In this document: positions 25,861-33,760 of the stretch, piece by piece
How the letters are laid out: the number at the start of each line of letters is the position of its first letter
Numbering within the stretch: the first letter of the stretch is position 1
Source: JAPPHA01 sp965242975
GTDB lineage: Bacteria; Pseudomonadota; Alphaproteobacteria; Rhodobacterales; Rhodobacteraceae
Assembly: GCA_965242975.1 (NCBI GenBank)
Contig: CBDETS010000007.1
Location: 3,038,001-3,102,000 of the forward strand
Direction of reading: 5' to 3'
DNA: 64,000 nucleotides
The notes under the pieces: generated by a model
What the model saw: the letters and a program-made list of their open reading frames with translations, nothing else
Database searches by the model: none
What the model was told of the DNA's origin: nothing
Position numbers and translations under genes: made by a program

Positions 25861-26340
25861 TCATGCCGTCTTGAGCGTTTCGAAAGAAACCATTGCTTCT
25901 TGTATATTGCGCTTCAGGCTTTTGTCCTTGATGTCCTCAAGTAATCCCATAAACGCCCCGGTTGTCATGCCAAGCGCCATGGTGGGAGGCCCAATCAAAA
26001 AACCGATAACAGGAACACTTGTTACAAGAGAACCGAGTATTGCTCCGAGAATCATCCCAAACGTCGTGTTGGGATATTCACGCAAAAGGAAACAGGCGAC
26101 ATCCAGGATCTTTCGACCGATCCTGATGACGAATTCTCCGGCCTGAATTGTTGTCTTGGCCAACTTGTAGAGAATCGACTTGGCATCGGCGGAAATATTC
26201 AGTCTGGCAATTTGCCGCCGGATTTCTTCATCTGAAAAACTAAAGTCATCAAAAAAGCCCGTTATAGTGCTTTCGTCGAGATCTTCGGCTTCTTCGGAAA
26301 ATCTTTTCCCCGACTCAGGGTCCAGCACTTCAATTCGCAT
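25861..26340 (-). CDS. Small glycine-zipper membrane protein (first gene of TerB operon 2)
   Basis: A 159-residue protein: acidic soluble N-terminal region (SEEAEDLDESTITGFFDDFSF), an amphipathic helix, then a hydrophobic glycine-zipper region (TTFGMILGAILGSLVTSVPVIGFLIGPPTMALGMTTGAFMGLL in outline, residues 95-137) and a short charged tail. GGAAACAAAGG precedes the ATG. It heads the minus operon and pairs with the TerB-like protein downstream. The arrangement mirrors operon 1 on the opposite strand. Base composition is lower in GC than the trb region, suggesting separate acquisition. Confidence 0.7.
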   Translation of the reverse strand: MRIEVLDPESGKRFSEEAEDLDESTITGFFDDFSFSDEEIRRQIARLNISADAKSILYKLAKTTIQAGEFVIRIGRKILDVACFLLREYPNTTFGMILGAILGSLVTSVPVIGFLIGPPTMALGMTTGAFMGLLEDIKDKSLKRNIQEAMVSFETLKTA

Positions 26341-26567
26341 CCTTTGTTTCCTTCTTTCAAAGAGGTCATGTCAAGACGGCAATCTTGGGGAAAGTCAGTT
26401 GGATTTTCAAGACCTTGATCTGCATTTCCGTAATAGGGGCAACTTTCCGGGAATAGGTGTGCCTTTGAGTTGTGTTCCTGTGTGTTTGGCGTGAAATTTC
26501 TCGCCGTGCATTTCGAGATTCTGGTTCTTTCATCCGGCGCTGTTCGGGAGGAGTAATTTCGGGGATT

Positions 26568-26599
26568 CCCCCCTGAATCGTTCTGTGATTCAAGGGGGG
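26568..26599. repeat. Strong inverted repeat between TerB operon 2 and the transposase remnant
   Basis: Arms CCCCCCTGAATC (26568-26579) and GATTCAAGGGGGG (26587-26599) pair almost completely around a seven-base loop. It could be a terminator-like barrier or an end structure of the decayed transposon that starts beside it. Confidence 0.55.
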
Positions 26600-27609
26600 T
26601 ATGGATGATTCGGAAGCTCGCCACACTGATGCCGGCCATGTGGCCCTGAGGGCGGAACCCTCGTCCATTCGGGCTGTGGCTCACCGAAAGGAACGCACGA
26701 CTCAGCGACCTTGCGGATCAACTCTCCGAACGGGAGGCACAACTCGCCGAACAGGACAAGCGGCTTGTCGAGCAGGCCGAGTTGATCCGGGAGCTTCAGG
26801 ACGAGATCAGGCGGCTGAAGAAGCTCCCGCGCCGTCCGGACCTGAAGCGGAACGGCCTCGGCGCATCGGGGGGCGGAGACACGGACGGTCCGTCATCGGG
26901 CTCCTCCGGGTCCGGCCAGTCGCAGAAGACCGACCGGAAGGGCCGCGGTCCGCGGCGTCGGAACCCGTACCTGCACCGGCGTGACGTGACGGTGGGTCTT
27001 GAGGGCGTGCCCGCGGGCGCGGTGCCCGAGGGCTACCAGGACCAAACGGTGCGCGACATCGTGTTTCACGGCGAGGAGGTCACCTACCGTTGCAAGGTCT
27101 GGCAGTTCCCGGCAAGTGGCGCCGCTACCGCCGGGGGTGGCAGCGGGACGCGAGCAGTACGGCCCCGGCGTCAAGGCCTTGACCATCATGCTGTATCACC
27201 AGTGCCAGTCGACGGTGGGACGGATTGCGGCGATGCTGAACGCGGTCGGGCTGGACATCTCCGAGCGTCAGGTGGGCGGTTCCTGAATGCGGACACCGGG
27301 GGCATCGTCGAGCAGCAGCAGCAGGTGCTGAGGGTCGGCATGGAGACGGCCCTGTGGCTCAACGTCGACGACACCGGCGCCCGCCACAAGGCCCGAAACG
27401 GCTATTGCACGGCGGTTGGCAACGATTCCTTTACCCATTTCCGGTCTACCAGTTCGAAAAGCCGCCTCGACTTCCTCGAACATCTCTGTGCGGGAGAGGA
27501 GGCGTACACCATCAACGACGATGCACTCGACTACATGCGCAAGAGAAAACTGTCGGAGACGGTGATCCCGCGTCTCGCTGTCCATGGGAAATGTTGTTTC
27601 TCAAACTAA
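26600..27609 (+). pseudogene. Decayed IS66-like transposase
   Basis: A leucine-zipper-like start (LTERNARLSDLADQLSEREAQLAEQDKRL in outline), then RRLKKLPRRPDLKRNGLG and VPEGYQDQTVRDIVFHGEEVTYRCKVW read in one frame. The next part, VKALTIMLYHQCQSTVGRIAAML followed by GLDISERQVGG, is in a second frame. The catalytic-core segment (ALWLNVDDTGARHKARNGYCTAVGNDSFTHF, then TINDDALDYMRKRKL) returns to the first frame. At least two frameshifts and loss of the C-terminal third make it non-functional. DDTGARH and the preceding coiled coil mark the IS66-like group. Confidence 0.75.
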
Positions 27610-27989
27610 GTCGCCGGTCAGCGCAGTAGTTTTCCCGGATTAGGCTGACATCGGATTTCCGGAAAACCGGAATAGCCCAAGACAGGTCGAAACACCCTGA
27701 CGGCTCCGCAACACAATCGGACCATGATCCGGCACCCAAGAGCGTCAGGGCGATGCAAGGTCGCGACATTGAGTGGCCAATACAAAGCCGTCACGCCGCG
27801 CGACCAGCGGATTCAGTTCTTGAAGGTATTCACCGTGACAACTTGCTGGATCCGTTCATTCCCGGTCGAGACAGTAAGTCCCGACGGGTCGGAACCCCCT
27901 CTGCACCAGGCAATTCACCAATTCGGTCGTCTGATTGAGGAAATTCTCATCAATTGCAGCGCGACAATCCAGATTGACGCGCTGCAGCC
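27610..27989. other. Gap between the transposase remnant and the giant gene 3' end
   Basis: 380 bp with no supported gene. An 8-bp inverted pair CCCTGACG/CGTCAGGG lies near 27695-27755. I see no clear terminator for the giant gene. Confidence 0.4.
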
Positions 27990-30455
27990 TTACCACCGGA
28001 TCGTGCTTTTCAACTCGATTCCGTGCTCTGGCGGTTTGCCGCCGTTGGACCCTTCATGCCGGGTGGCACCGAGGTTGACCTCGAAGCCGGGGTCGCCGCG
28101 CACCGCCGAGGTCAGGTTCCAGCCGATGCGGTAGTCCCGGCCACCGCCGTCCGCTTGGCTAAAGGCGGCATTCGGCGTCGCGGTAAAGCGGTCGCCGAAC
28201 AGGCCGTAGCCGTAGCCGGTGCGCAGCTCGAGGGCCCCCCGCTCCGCTCCTGCGCCCGGCCCGCCCGTCGGCATCTCGTCGTGCCACAGCGCGTCGGCCC
28301 CGCCCGTGCCGGCGCCCCAGCGCGGCGTGAGCGACATCGATAGCCCGCGCCCGCGTTCCCCCGGGAGCATCCGCGCCGTCAGGCTCACGCCGCGTTCCTC
28401 CGTGCCCCCCTTCGTGTGTGCCGCCAGCCAGCGGCCGCGCAACTCGATGTCGAGGCCGGGCGCGTTGTGACGCAGCCCGCCCGCCACCTCCAGCCCGGTC
28501 CCGGTCAGCCCGTCACCGCCGTCCTGCCGCGCGGCCAGTTCCAGGAACGGCGTGAACGACCGGCCGCCCTCCTTCTCGAAGCGCCGCGAGCCCTCCAGGC
28601 CGAATCGGCCGCGCCAGCTGTCGGCGCGAAGCCCGTCGATCGTCTGCTCGCCCCGCGCGGTCTCCTTCCGGACAAAGCTCGCATCGCCCCGCGCCGCCAG
28701 ATCGAAACTGGCCAGAGGCTGAAGCTTCCGCTTGAATCCGAGCGAAACCGTCCACATCGTCAGTCTGCTCTTCTCCGCCGGATCGCCGCCGCCCGGGAAG
28801 TGGCGCAGACTGCCAGTCCCCGCACCCAGAATGCCACGCAGCTCCAGCCCGTTTTCGAAGGTCCAGCTCCCGTAGGGCCAGAGCGCGCTGAGCACCGTCT
28901 CCAGCCGGCCCCGATCCGCGGGATCGGCCCCGCCCTCGAAGCTGTAGTCCGACTTGCTGGTTCCGTGCGACACCGCGAGACCCGCGACCCAGCTCTTCAG
29001 GCGCGTCGGTCCGCGTATCGACCCGCGGGCGTCCACGCCCAGCCAACCGGTCAGCGTTTCGCCCCGGTAGTGCATCCCCGGCTCGGGCTGGCCCGCGAAA
29101 TGCCCGAGATCGCCGCGGCCCCACACCGACCAGCGCGACGCCTTCGCGTTGAAGCCCGGCTCGCCCTCGGCCGCGCCCAGCGTCAGCGAGAAGGCGCTCG
29201 TGGACAGCAGCGCGTCGGCATCGACGCCCCGGCTCCGTGGCCGGCCGCAGCCTTCGGCACCGTTGCCGCCCCGCCCGATACCGTCGGCCCCGAACCCGGT
29301 GGCCGGGCAAGCCCCACTGTCCCGCCACCCCGCGGCCGCTCCAGACGCGGCGAACGGCACGGACTCACCGGCCAGGATCAGGTCGGTCTCCGGGACCGCT
29401 CCGCCCAGCCGGGCCCCGATCGTGTCGAGCGCGGACGCCACCGTGCGCGTCGCCAGCGCCGCCACCGTGCTCTTCACCGCAAGCTGTTGCACCTCCGGCA
29501 CCGCACCGACCTGCACCGTGACGGTCAGTTGCGCGGCGTCGGCGGTCGTGACGTTGTCGTCCCCGTCATGGGCCCAGTAGGTGAAGGTCCAGCGCCCCTT
29601 CTCCACATCCGGCGTGCCCGAGAGCGTCCGCGTTGCCGCGTCGAAGGTCAGCCCGGCGAGCTCATCCGTGGCCGAGTCCAGCCCGATGAGCCCATCCGGG
29701 GCCGAGTCCAGCCCGTAGGTGTAGGGGCCGCCGTTACCGCCGGTCGCCTCGGGCAGCACGACCGGCGTCATCGCCTCGCCCGGCTCCAGCTGCAGCGTTG
29801 GCACGCTGCCTCTGAAGATCGGCGGTGCGTCGTCCACCGTCACCGTCACGTCGTCGGTGGCCGTGGCCCCGAGATTGTCGGTGACCGTCAGCCGGAAGAC
29901 CAGCGCGCCGGCCGTGTCGGGCGCCGTGAAGCTGGCCCGCGCCGTGTTCGCGTTCTGAAGAGTCACTGACGTGCCCGAGACCTGGCTCCAGGCGTAGCCC
30001 TGGATCGTGCCGTCGGAGTCCGTACCCGAGCCGTTCAGCGTCACCGCCTCTCCGGGGTAGACCGTGCGGCCGGCGCCCGCCTGCGCCATCGGGATCGCGT
30101 TCGCCACCACGATGTCGAAGCTGTCGCTCACCGTGCCGTCGTAGCCGTCGTCCGCCGTCACCTTCACCGCCAGGGTGCCGACGTTCGCCGCCTGCGGGGT
30201 GCCCGTGAAGGTGCGGCTGCCCGCGTCGAAGCTCAGCCAGCCCGGCAGCCCCGTGCCGTCCCCCTTGGTCGCCGTGTAGGTCAGCGTGTCGCTGTCGCCG
30301 TCGGCGAAGGCGTCGGCCGCGAACTGGAAGCTGAAGGCCGTGCCCGCCGTCGCCGCCTGGTCCGGGATTGCCTTCGCCACCGTCGGCACGTTGTTGGCCG
30401 CCGCCACGATGTCGAAGGTGTCGCTCACCGTGCCGCCCTTGCTGTCGTCCGCCGT
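27990..30455 (-). pseudogene. Giant surface protein, C-terminal segment (separated by IS66 insertion)
   Basis: In order this segment encodes the end of one He_PIG repeat, one complete repeat, a PKD/REJ-like domain (AGAGRTVYPGEAVTLNGSG and YAWSQVSGTSVTLQNANTARASFTAPDTAG in outline), one more Ig-like module with SGTPDVEKGRWTFTYWAHDGDDN, a linker (TRTVASALDTIGARLGG), and a C-terminal domain of about 400 residues that looks like an autotransporter-type outer-membrane barrel: alternating strands such as SRWSVWGRGDLGHF, LTGWLGVDARGS, SWTFENGLELRGILGAG, ending GIELKSTIRW with a terminal aromatic. Without the insertion it joins the upstream segment in frame. By itself it lacks a start and signal peptide. 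Confidence 0.85.
30448..30455. repeat. Target-site duplication, left copy (TCCGCCGT)
   Basis: The 8-bp sequence TCCGCCGT directly abuts the left IS66 end and recurs at 33753-33760 directly after the right end. Eight bp is the duplication length characteristic of IS66-family insertions. Confidence 0.95.
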
Positions 30456-30480
30456 GTAAGCGGGTAAACGGCGACGTCCG
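30456..30480 (+). repeat. IS66 left terminal inverted repeat
   Basis: Twenty-five bases starting GTAAGCGGGTAAACGG are exactly complementary to 33728-33752. The GTAAGCG start is typical of IS66-family ends. Confidence 0.93.
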
Positions 30481-30640
30481 TTGAATTTTCCTGGTTTCGT
30501 GTTCTGTGCTGCAGTTGTGCCGGATCCTGCGACGTGCACATTCCCCGATTTTTTTTCCGCCGCGCCGTTCTTTTCGTTTGACACTATAGGGCGCCGGAGC
30601 TATTTCCGGCGCGGTAAAGCGAATCACTTCGGTGGCGGCA

Positions 30641-31306
30641 ATGGCATCATGGTATGGATCCAAGGGGACGACAGGGCTCTGCCAGCCCCTCATCGCGATG
30701 TGTCCGCCGCATGACGTATTTTTGGAAACGCACTTGGGTGGGGGTGCCATCATGAAGCGCAAGCCGCCGGCGCTGCGCAACATCGGCATCGACCTCAACC
30801 GCCGGGCCATCGACACCTTCCGCTGCGCCTATCCGGTCGAGCTCCACCACGGTTGCGCCCACGCGTTCCTGTCCGATTTCGACTTCGACGGCCGCGAGCT
30901 GGTCTACAGCGACCCGCCCTACGTGCAGTCGGCGCGCAAGTCGCAGCGCCGCTATCGCTTCGACTACACGGACGCCGACCATGTCGCGCTTCTCGGCATC
31001 CTGAAGTCGCTGCCCTGTTCGGTGATGGTCTCCGGCTATCCGAGCCGGCTCTATGACGAGCACCTGGCCGACTGGCGTTCGCTGGAGATCCAGGTCAACA
31101 ACCAGTCCTGCATCGTCACCGAGAAGCTGTGGTTCAACTTCGCGCCCGACCGGGTGCACTGGGCGGCCTTCGCCGGGCGGAACTTCACCCACCGCCAGGT
31201 CGTCAAGCGGAAGGCGGCGAGCTGGGGGCGGCGCTACGCGGCGATGCCCCGGTCCGAGCGGCTGGCGGTCCTGGCGGCGATCATGGCGGTGGAGGCGGAG
31301 GAATGA
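30641..31306 (+). CDS. Dam-like DNA adenine methylase carried by the IS66 element
   Basis: A 221-residue protein with the layout of D12-class (Dam family) adenine methylases: WYGSKGTTGLCQPLIAMCPPHDVFLETHLGGGAIMKRKP covers the AdoMet-binding motif region (in outline), LRNIGIDLN follows, and the catalytic motif is DPPY in VYSDPPYVQS at about residues 90-93. These enzymes methylate N6 of adenine in short target sites. The ATG at 30641 precedes the conserved start; a GTG at 30632 is possible. Its TGA overlaps the tnpC ATG, so the two are co-translated and the methylase is part of the element. A role in regulating transposition or protecting the element is inference. Confidence 0.85.
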   Translation: MASWYGSKGTTGLCQPLIAMCPPHDVFLETHLGGGAIMKRKPPALRNIGIDLNRRAIDTFRCAYPVELHHGCAHAFLSDFDFDGRELVYSDPPYVQSARKSQRRYRFDYTDADHVALLGILKSLPCSVMVSGYPSRLYDEHLADWRSLEIQVNNQSCIVTEKLWFNFAPDRVHWAAFAGRNFTHRQVVKRKAASWGRRYAAMPRSERLAVLAAIMAVEAEE

Positions 31307-33036
31307 GCGGGATCGATCCGTCCGACCCGGATGCGGTCCGCCGGCGGCTTGACGGGCTCCATTCGGAGTTCGCGGGGCTGGGCTCGGGCGGTGGTCTTCT
31401 GCGGGGTGCCGCGGCCCTGTTCAGGGAATTGTTCGGGCTTGCCGGAACGCTGTCGGCGCTCGTCGGGTCGCTGCAGGACAGGCTGACCGAGGAAGTGGCG
31501 AAGAACAGTGCGCTGCGCGACCAGATCGCCCGCTACGAGCGTCAACAGTACGGCCGGCGCTCGGAAAAGCATCCCGACATCACGGGCGGATCCGATGACG
31601 GCGCCTCCGATGGGGCCGCATCGCCGGATGCCGGGAAGGATGAACCCGACGCCGAACAGAAAGCCAAGGGGAAACCGCGGGGTGGCGTGACGGGGCGCAA
31701 GAAGGATCGCGGCGATGCCGTCAACGACGCCGGGCTGCGCTTCGGTCCCGGAGCGACGGTGATTGACATCGATGTGATGCCGCCGGAGATCGAAGGGCTG
31801 GCGGCGGATGAGTTCGAGATCATCTCCGAGCGGGTGTGCTGCAAGCTGGCATCGGTGCCGATCCGCCACGTGGTGCTGCGTTACCATTACAAGAAGGCGA
31901 AGATCATGTCCTCCGGCGCCCTGGTCTGCGCCCCGGCCGTCGAGGGCGTGTTCAAGAATTCCTGCGTGGATGTCTCGTTCATCGCCGGAATGCTGGTCGA
32001 CAAGTTCGCCTGGCATCTCCCCCTCTACCGCCAGCACCAGATGCTGGGCGAGAGCGGGATCACCGTCAACCGCAAGTCGTTGAGTGGCTGGGTCAACCGG
32101 GCGATCGCGCTGCTGGAGCCGGTGTTCGCGGCGCAGTGCCGCTCGGTTCTGGAAAGCTCCGTCATCGTCATGGACGAGACGCCCGTGCGGGTCGGGCGCG
32201 ATCCCGGCAAGCCGGGCAAGATGAAACAATGCTACTACTGGCCGGTGCTCGGCGACCGGGACGAGGTGGTATTCCACTTCGCGCCCTCCCGTGCTCACCA
32301 CCATGTGGAGCGGTTCCTCGGCGATTTCGAGGGCACGCTGGTCAGCGACGGCTACGGTGCCTATGCGGCGTACGCCGAAGCGCGGGGGGCGGCGGTGAAA
32401 CAACAAAATTGCTGGTCGCATACGCGCCGCAATTTCGAGGAGCAGCTGGACAACCATCCGGTGTTGGCGGGGAAGGCGCTGGTGCTGATCGGGGGCATGT
32501 ACGGGATCGAGAAGAAATTCCGATCCCGGCCGCCGCCCGAGCTCCTGGAGGCGCGGCGCACACACACCCGCCCGCTGGTCGACGCCTTCTGGCAATGGTG
32601 CGCGCGCACGCTCGGGGATCCGGCGCTGACGCCGAAGCACCCGATCCGCCGGGCGGTCAACTACGCCGTCGAACGCCAGCAGTCCCTCGAAGTGTTCCTC
32701 GACGACCCGCTGGTGCCGATCGACTCGAATGGTGTCGAGCGCGCACTGCGTCGCGTCAAGCTGGGACAGAAGAACTGGCTTTTCAGTTGGACAGAGGCGG
32801 GTGGGCACAACGTCGGGATCATCAACAGCCTCGTCGCCACCTGTTTCATGCTCGGAATCAGCCCCCGCGTGTATCTGACCGACGTTCTCCAGCGCATCGA
32901 CACCCACCCGGCCGACCGGATCCACGAACTGACGCCGCGCCTGTGGAAGGAACTCTTCGCCGACACCCCGATGACCGGCAGCATCGATTTGACCGTCGTC
33001 CGGGCTCACCCGGACGCCAGCCGGGGACCGCCGTAA
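31303..33036 (+). CDS. tnpC: IS66 transposase TnpC
   Basis: A 577-residue transposase. The N-terminal part has a helical leucine-zipper-like stretch (LSALVGSLQDRLTEEVAKNSALRDQI) followed by YERQQYGRRSEK, the IS66 signature. The zinc-finger-like and CDVSFIAGMLVDKFAWHLPLYRQHQML region precede the DDE core: SVIVMDETPVRVG, LVSDGYGAYAAYAE and the NGVERALRRVKLGQKNWLFSWTEAGG segment containing the catalytic Glu. The start ATG overlaps the methylase stop. Length is normal for TnpC, so it is probably active. It ends inside the tail of the oppositely oriented tnpB. Confidence 0.95.
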   Translation: MSGIDPSDPDAVRRRLDGLHSEFAGLGSGGGLLRGAAALFRELFGLAGTLSALVGSLQDRLTEEVAKNSALRDQIARYERQQYGRRSEKHPDITGGSDDGASDGAASPDAGKDEPDAEQKAKGKPRGGVTGRKKDRGDAVNDAGLRFGPGATVIDIDVMPPEIEGLAADEFEIISERVCCKLASVPIRHVVLRYHYKKAKIMSSGALVCAPAVEGVFKNSCVDVSFIAGMLVDKFAWHLPLYRQHQMLGESGITVNRKSLSGWVNRAIALLEPVFAAQCRSVLESSVIVMDETPVRVGRDPGKPGKMKQCYYWPVLGDRDEVVFHFAPSRAHHHVERFLGDFEGTLVSDGYGAYAAYAEARGAAVKQQNCWSHTRRNFEEQLDNHPVLAGKALVLIGGMYGIEKKFRSRPPPELLEARRTHTRPLVDAFWQWCARTLGDPALTPKHPIRRAVNYAVERQQSLEVFLDDPLVPIDSNGVERALRRVKLGQKNWLFSWTEAGGHNVGIINSLVATCFMLGISPRVYLTDVLQRIDTHPADRIHELTPRLWKELFADTPMTGSIDLTVVRAHPDASRGPP

Positions 33037-33371
33037 CGCTTGCGCCGGCGCCGGACGGTGACGTCGATGCCGTCGATCAGCGCCATCAGTTCGGTCGAGG
33101 ACAATGCAAGCGCCGCCCGCCCGGAAGCCGGCGGCGGGGCGAACAGGCCCTGTTCCAGGCGCTTGGACCAGATGAAGAAGCCGCCCTGCTCGAAGCCGAG
33201 GATCTTGACGATCGTCCGGCGCCGATTGACGAACACGTACCAACGCCCGTCGGCCGGATTGCATCCGAGATGACCCGCCACCAGGGCGCACAGCCCATCG
33301 AAACTGCGCCGCATGTCCGCCGGGTCCGTCGACAGCCAGATGCCGCCACGCGGCCAGCCGCCAAGCATCAC
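33006..33371 (-). CDS. tnpB: IS66 accessory protein TnpB
   Basis: A 121-residue protein with the IS66 Orf2 signature: STDPADMRRSFDGLCALVAGHLGCNP, then YVFVNRRRTIVKILGFEQGGFFIWSKRLEQGLF. TnpB is required with TnpA and TnpC for IS66 transposition. It overlaps tnpA by 4 nt in the usual coupled way. Its last 31 nt overlap the end of tnpC tail to tail, which is unusual because tnpA, tnpB and tnpC normally share one direction. Confidence 0.93.
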   Translation of the reverse strand: MMLGGWPRGGIWLSTDPADMRRSFDGLCALVAGHLGCNPADGRWYVFVNRRRTIVKILGFEQGGFFIWSKRLEQGLFAPPPASGRAALALSSTELMALIDGIDVTVRRRRKRYGGPRLASG

Positions 33372-33655
33372 GAACGCCGAACACGCAGGACGACCCCGTC
33401 GCCCAGTTCAAGCTCGACGTCCCAGCCGGACATGACCGGCGGCGCCAGCTCGACGAAGGAACCCTTCCCGCCCGTGGCGCCGAGACGGTGCCGCCAGTTC
33501 CCGAAGGTCTTCACCGACAGACCCCGGGACTCGCAAAACTCCCGACGCGACAGCCCCGAACGCTCGAAGTCCTCCATGATGGCGGTCCACTCCGTCGCGC
33601 TGCGCACCACACGTGCAGGACGGGAACCAGCCGAACCGTTCAAATCACTGGACAT
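33368..33655 (-). CDS. tnpA: IS66 accessory protein TnpA (HTH)
   Basis: A 95-residue protein with a helix-turn-helix region, SATEWTAIMEDFERSGLSRREFCESRGLSVKTFGNWRHRLG, typical of IS66 TnpA, followed by a beta-rich tail (VELELGDGVVLRVRRS). I start at 33655 (MSSDLNG); in-frame ATGs at 33673 and 33718 exist but the latter lies nearly at the inverted repeat. It is the first gene reading inward from the right end. Confidence 0.88.
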   Translation of the reverse strand: MSSDLNGSAGSRPARVVRSATEWTAIMEDFERSGLSRREFCESRGLSVKTFGNWRHRLGATGGKGSFVELAPPVMSGWDVELELGDGVVLRVRRS

Positions 33656-33727
33656 GACAAAACCTCCGATCATTGTTGAATGACCGGAATTATCCCGATG
33701 CTCCCCCCGCACAGGCAACCGATTTAT

Positions 33728-33752
33728 CGGACGTCGCCGTTTACCCGCTTAC
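33728..33752 (-). repeat. IS66 right terminal inverted repeat
   Basis: Exact complement of 30456-30480, followed by the second target duplication at 33753-33760. Confidence 0.93.
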
Positions 33753-33760
33753 TCCGCCGT
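33753..33760. repeat. Target-site duplication, right copy (TCCGCCGT)
   Basis: Matches 30448-30455 exactly. Removing the element plus one copy restores the reading frame of the giant gene. Confidence 0.95.

Larger units (their letters stand above)
30456..33752. mobile_element. Complete IS66-family element inserted in the giant surface-protein gene
   Basis: The 3297-bp element is bounded by perfect 25-bp terminal inverted repeats beginning GTAAGCGGG and by the 8-bp duplication TCCGCCGT. It encodes tnpA and tnpB on the minus strand, and a Dam-like methylase plus tnpC on the plus strand, all apparently intact. The perfect termini, intact genes and undamaged target repeats point to a recent insertion. 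The convergent gene order is not the usual collinear tnpABC. Confidence 0.95.

Noticed and set aside
28416..29969. 517-codon plus frame opposite the beta-barrel region
   Set aside because: It is the antisense shadow of the giant gene C-terminal domain.
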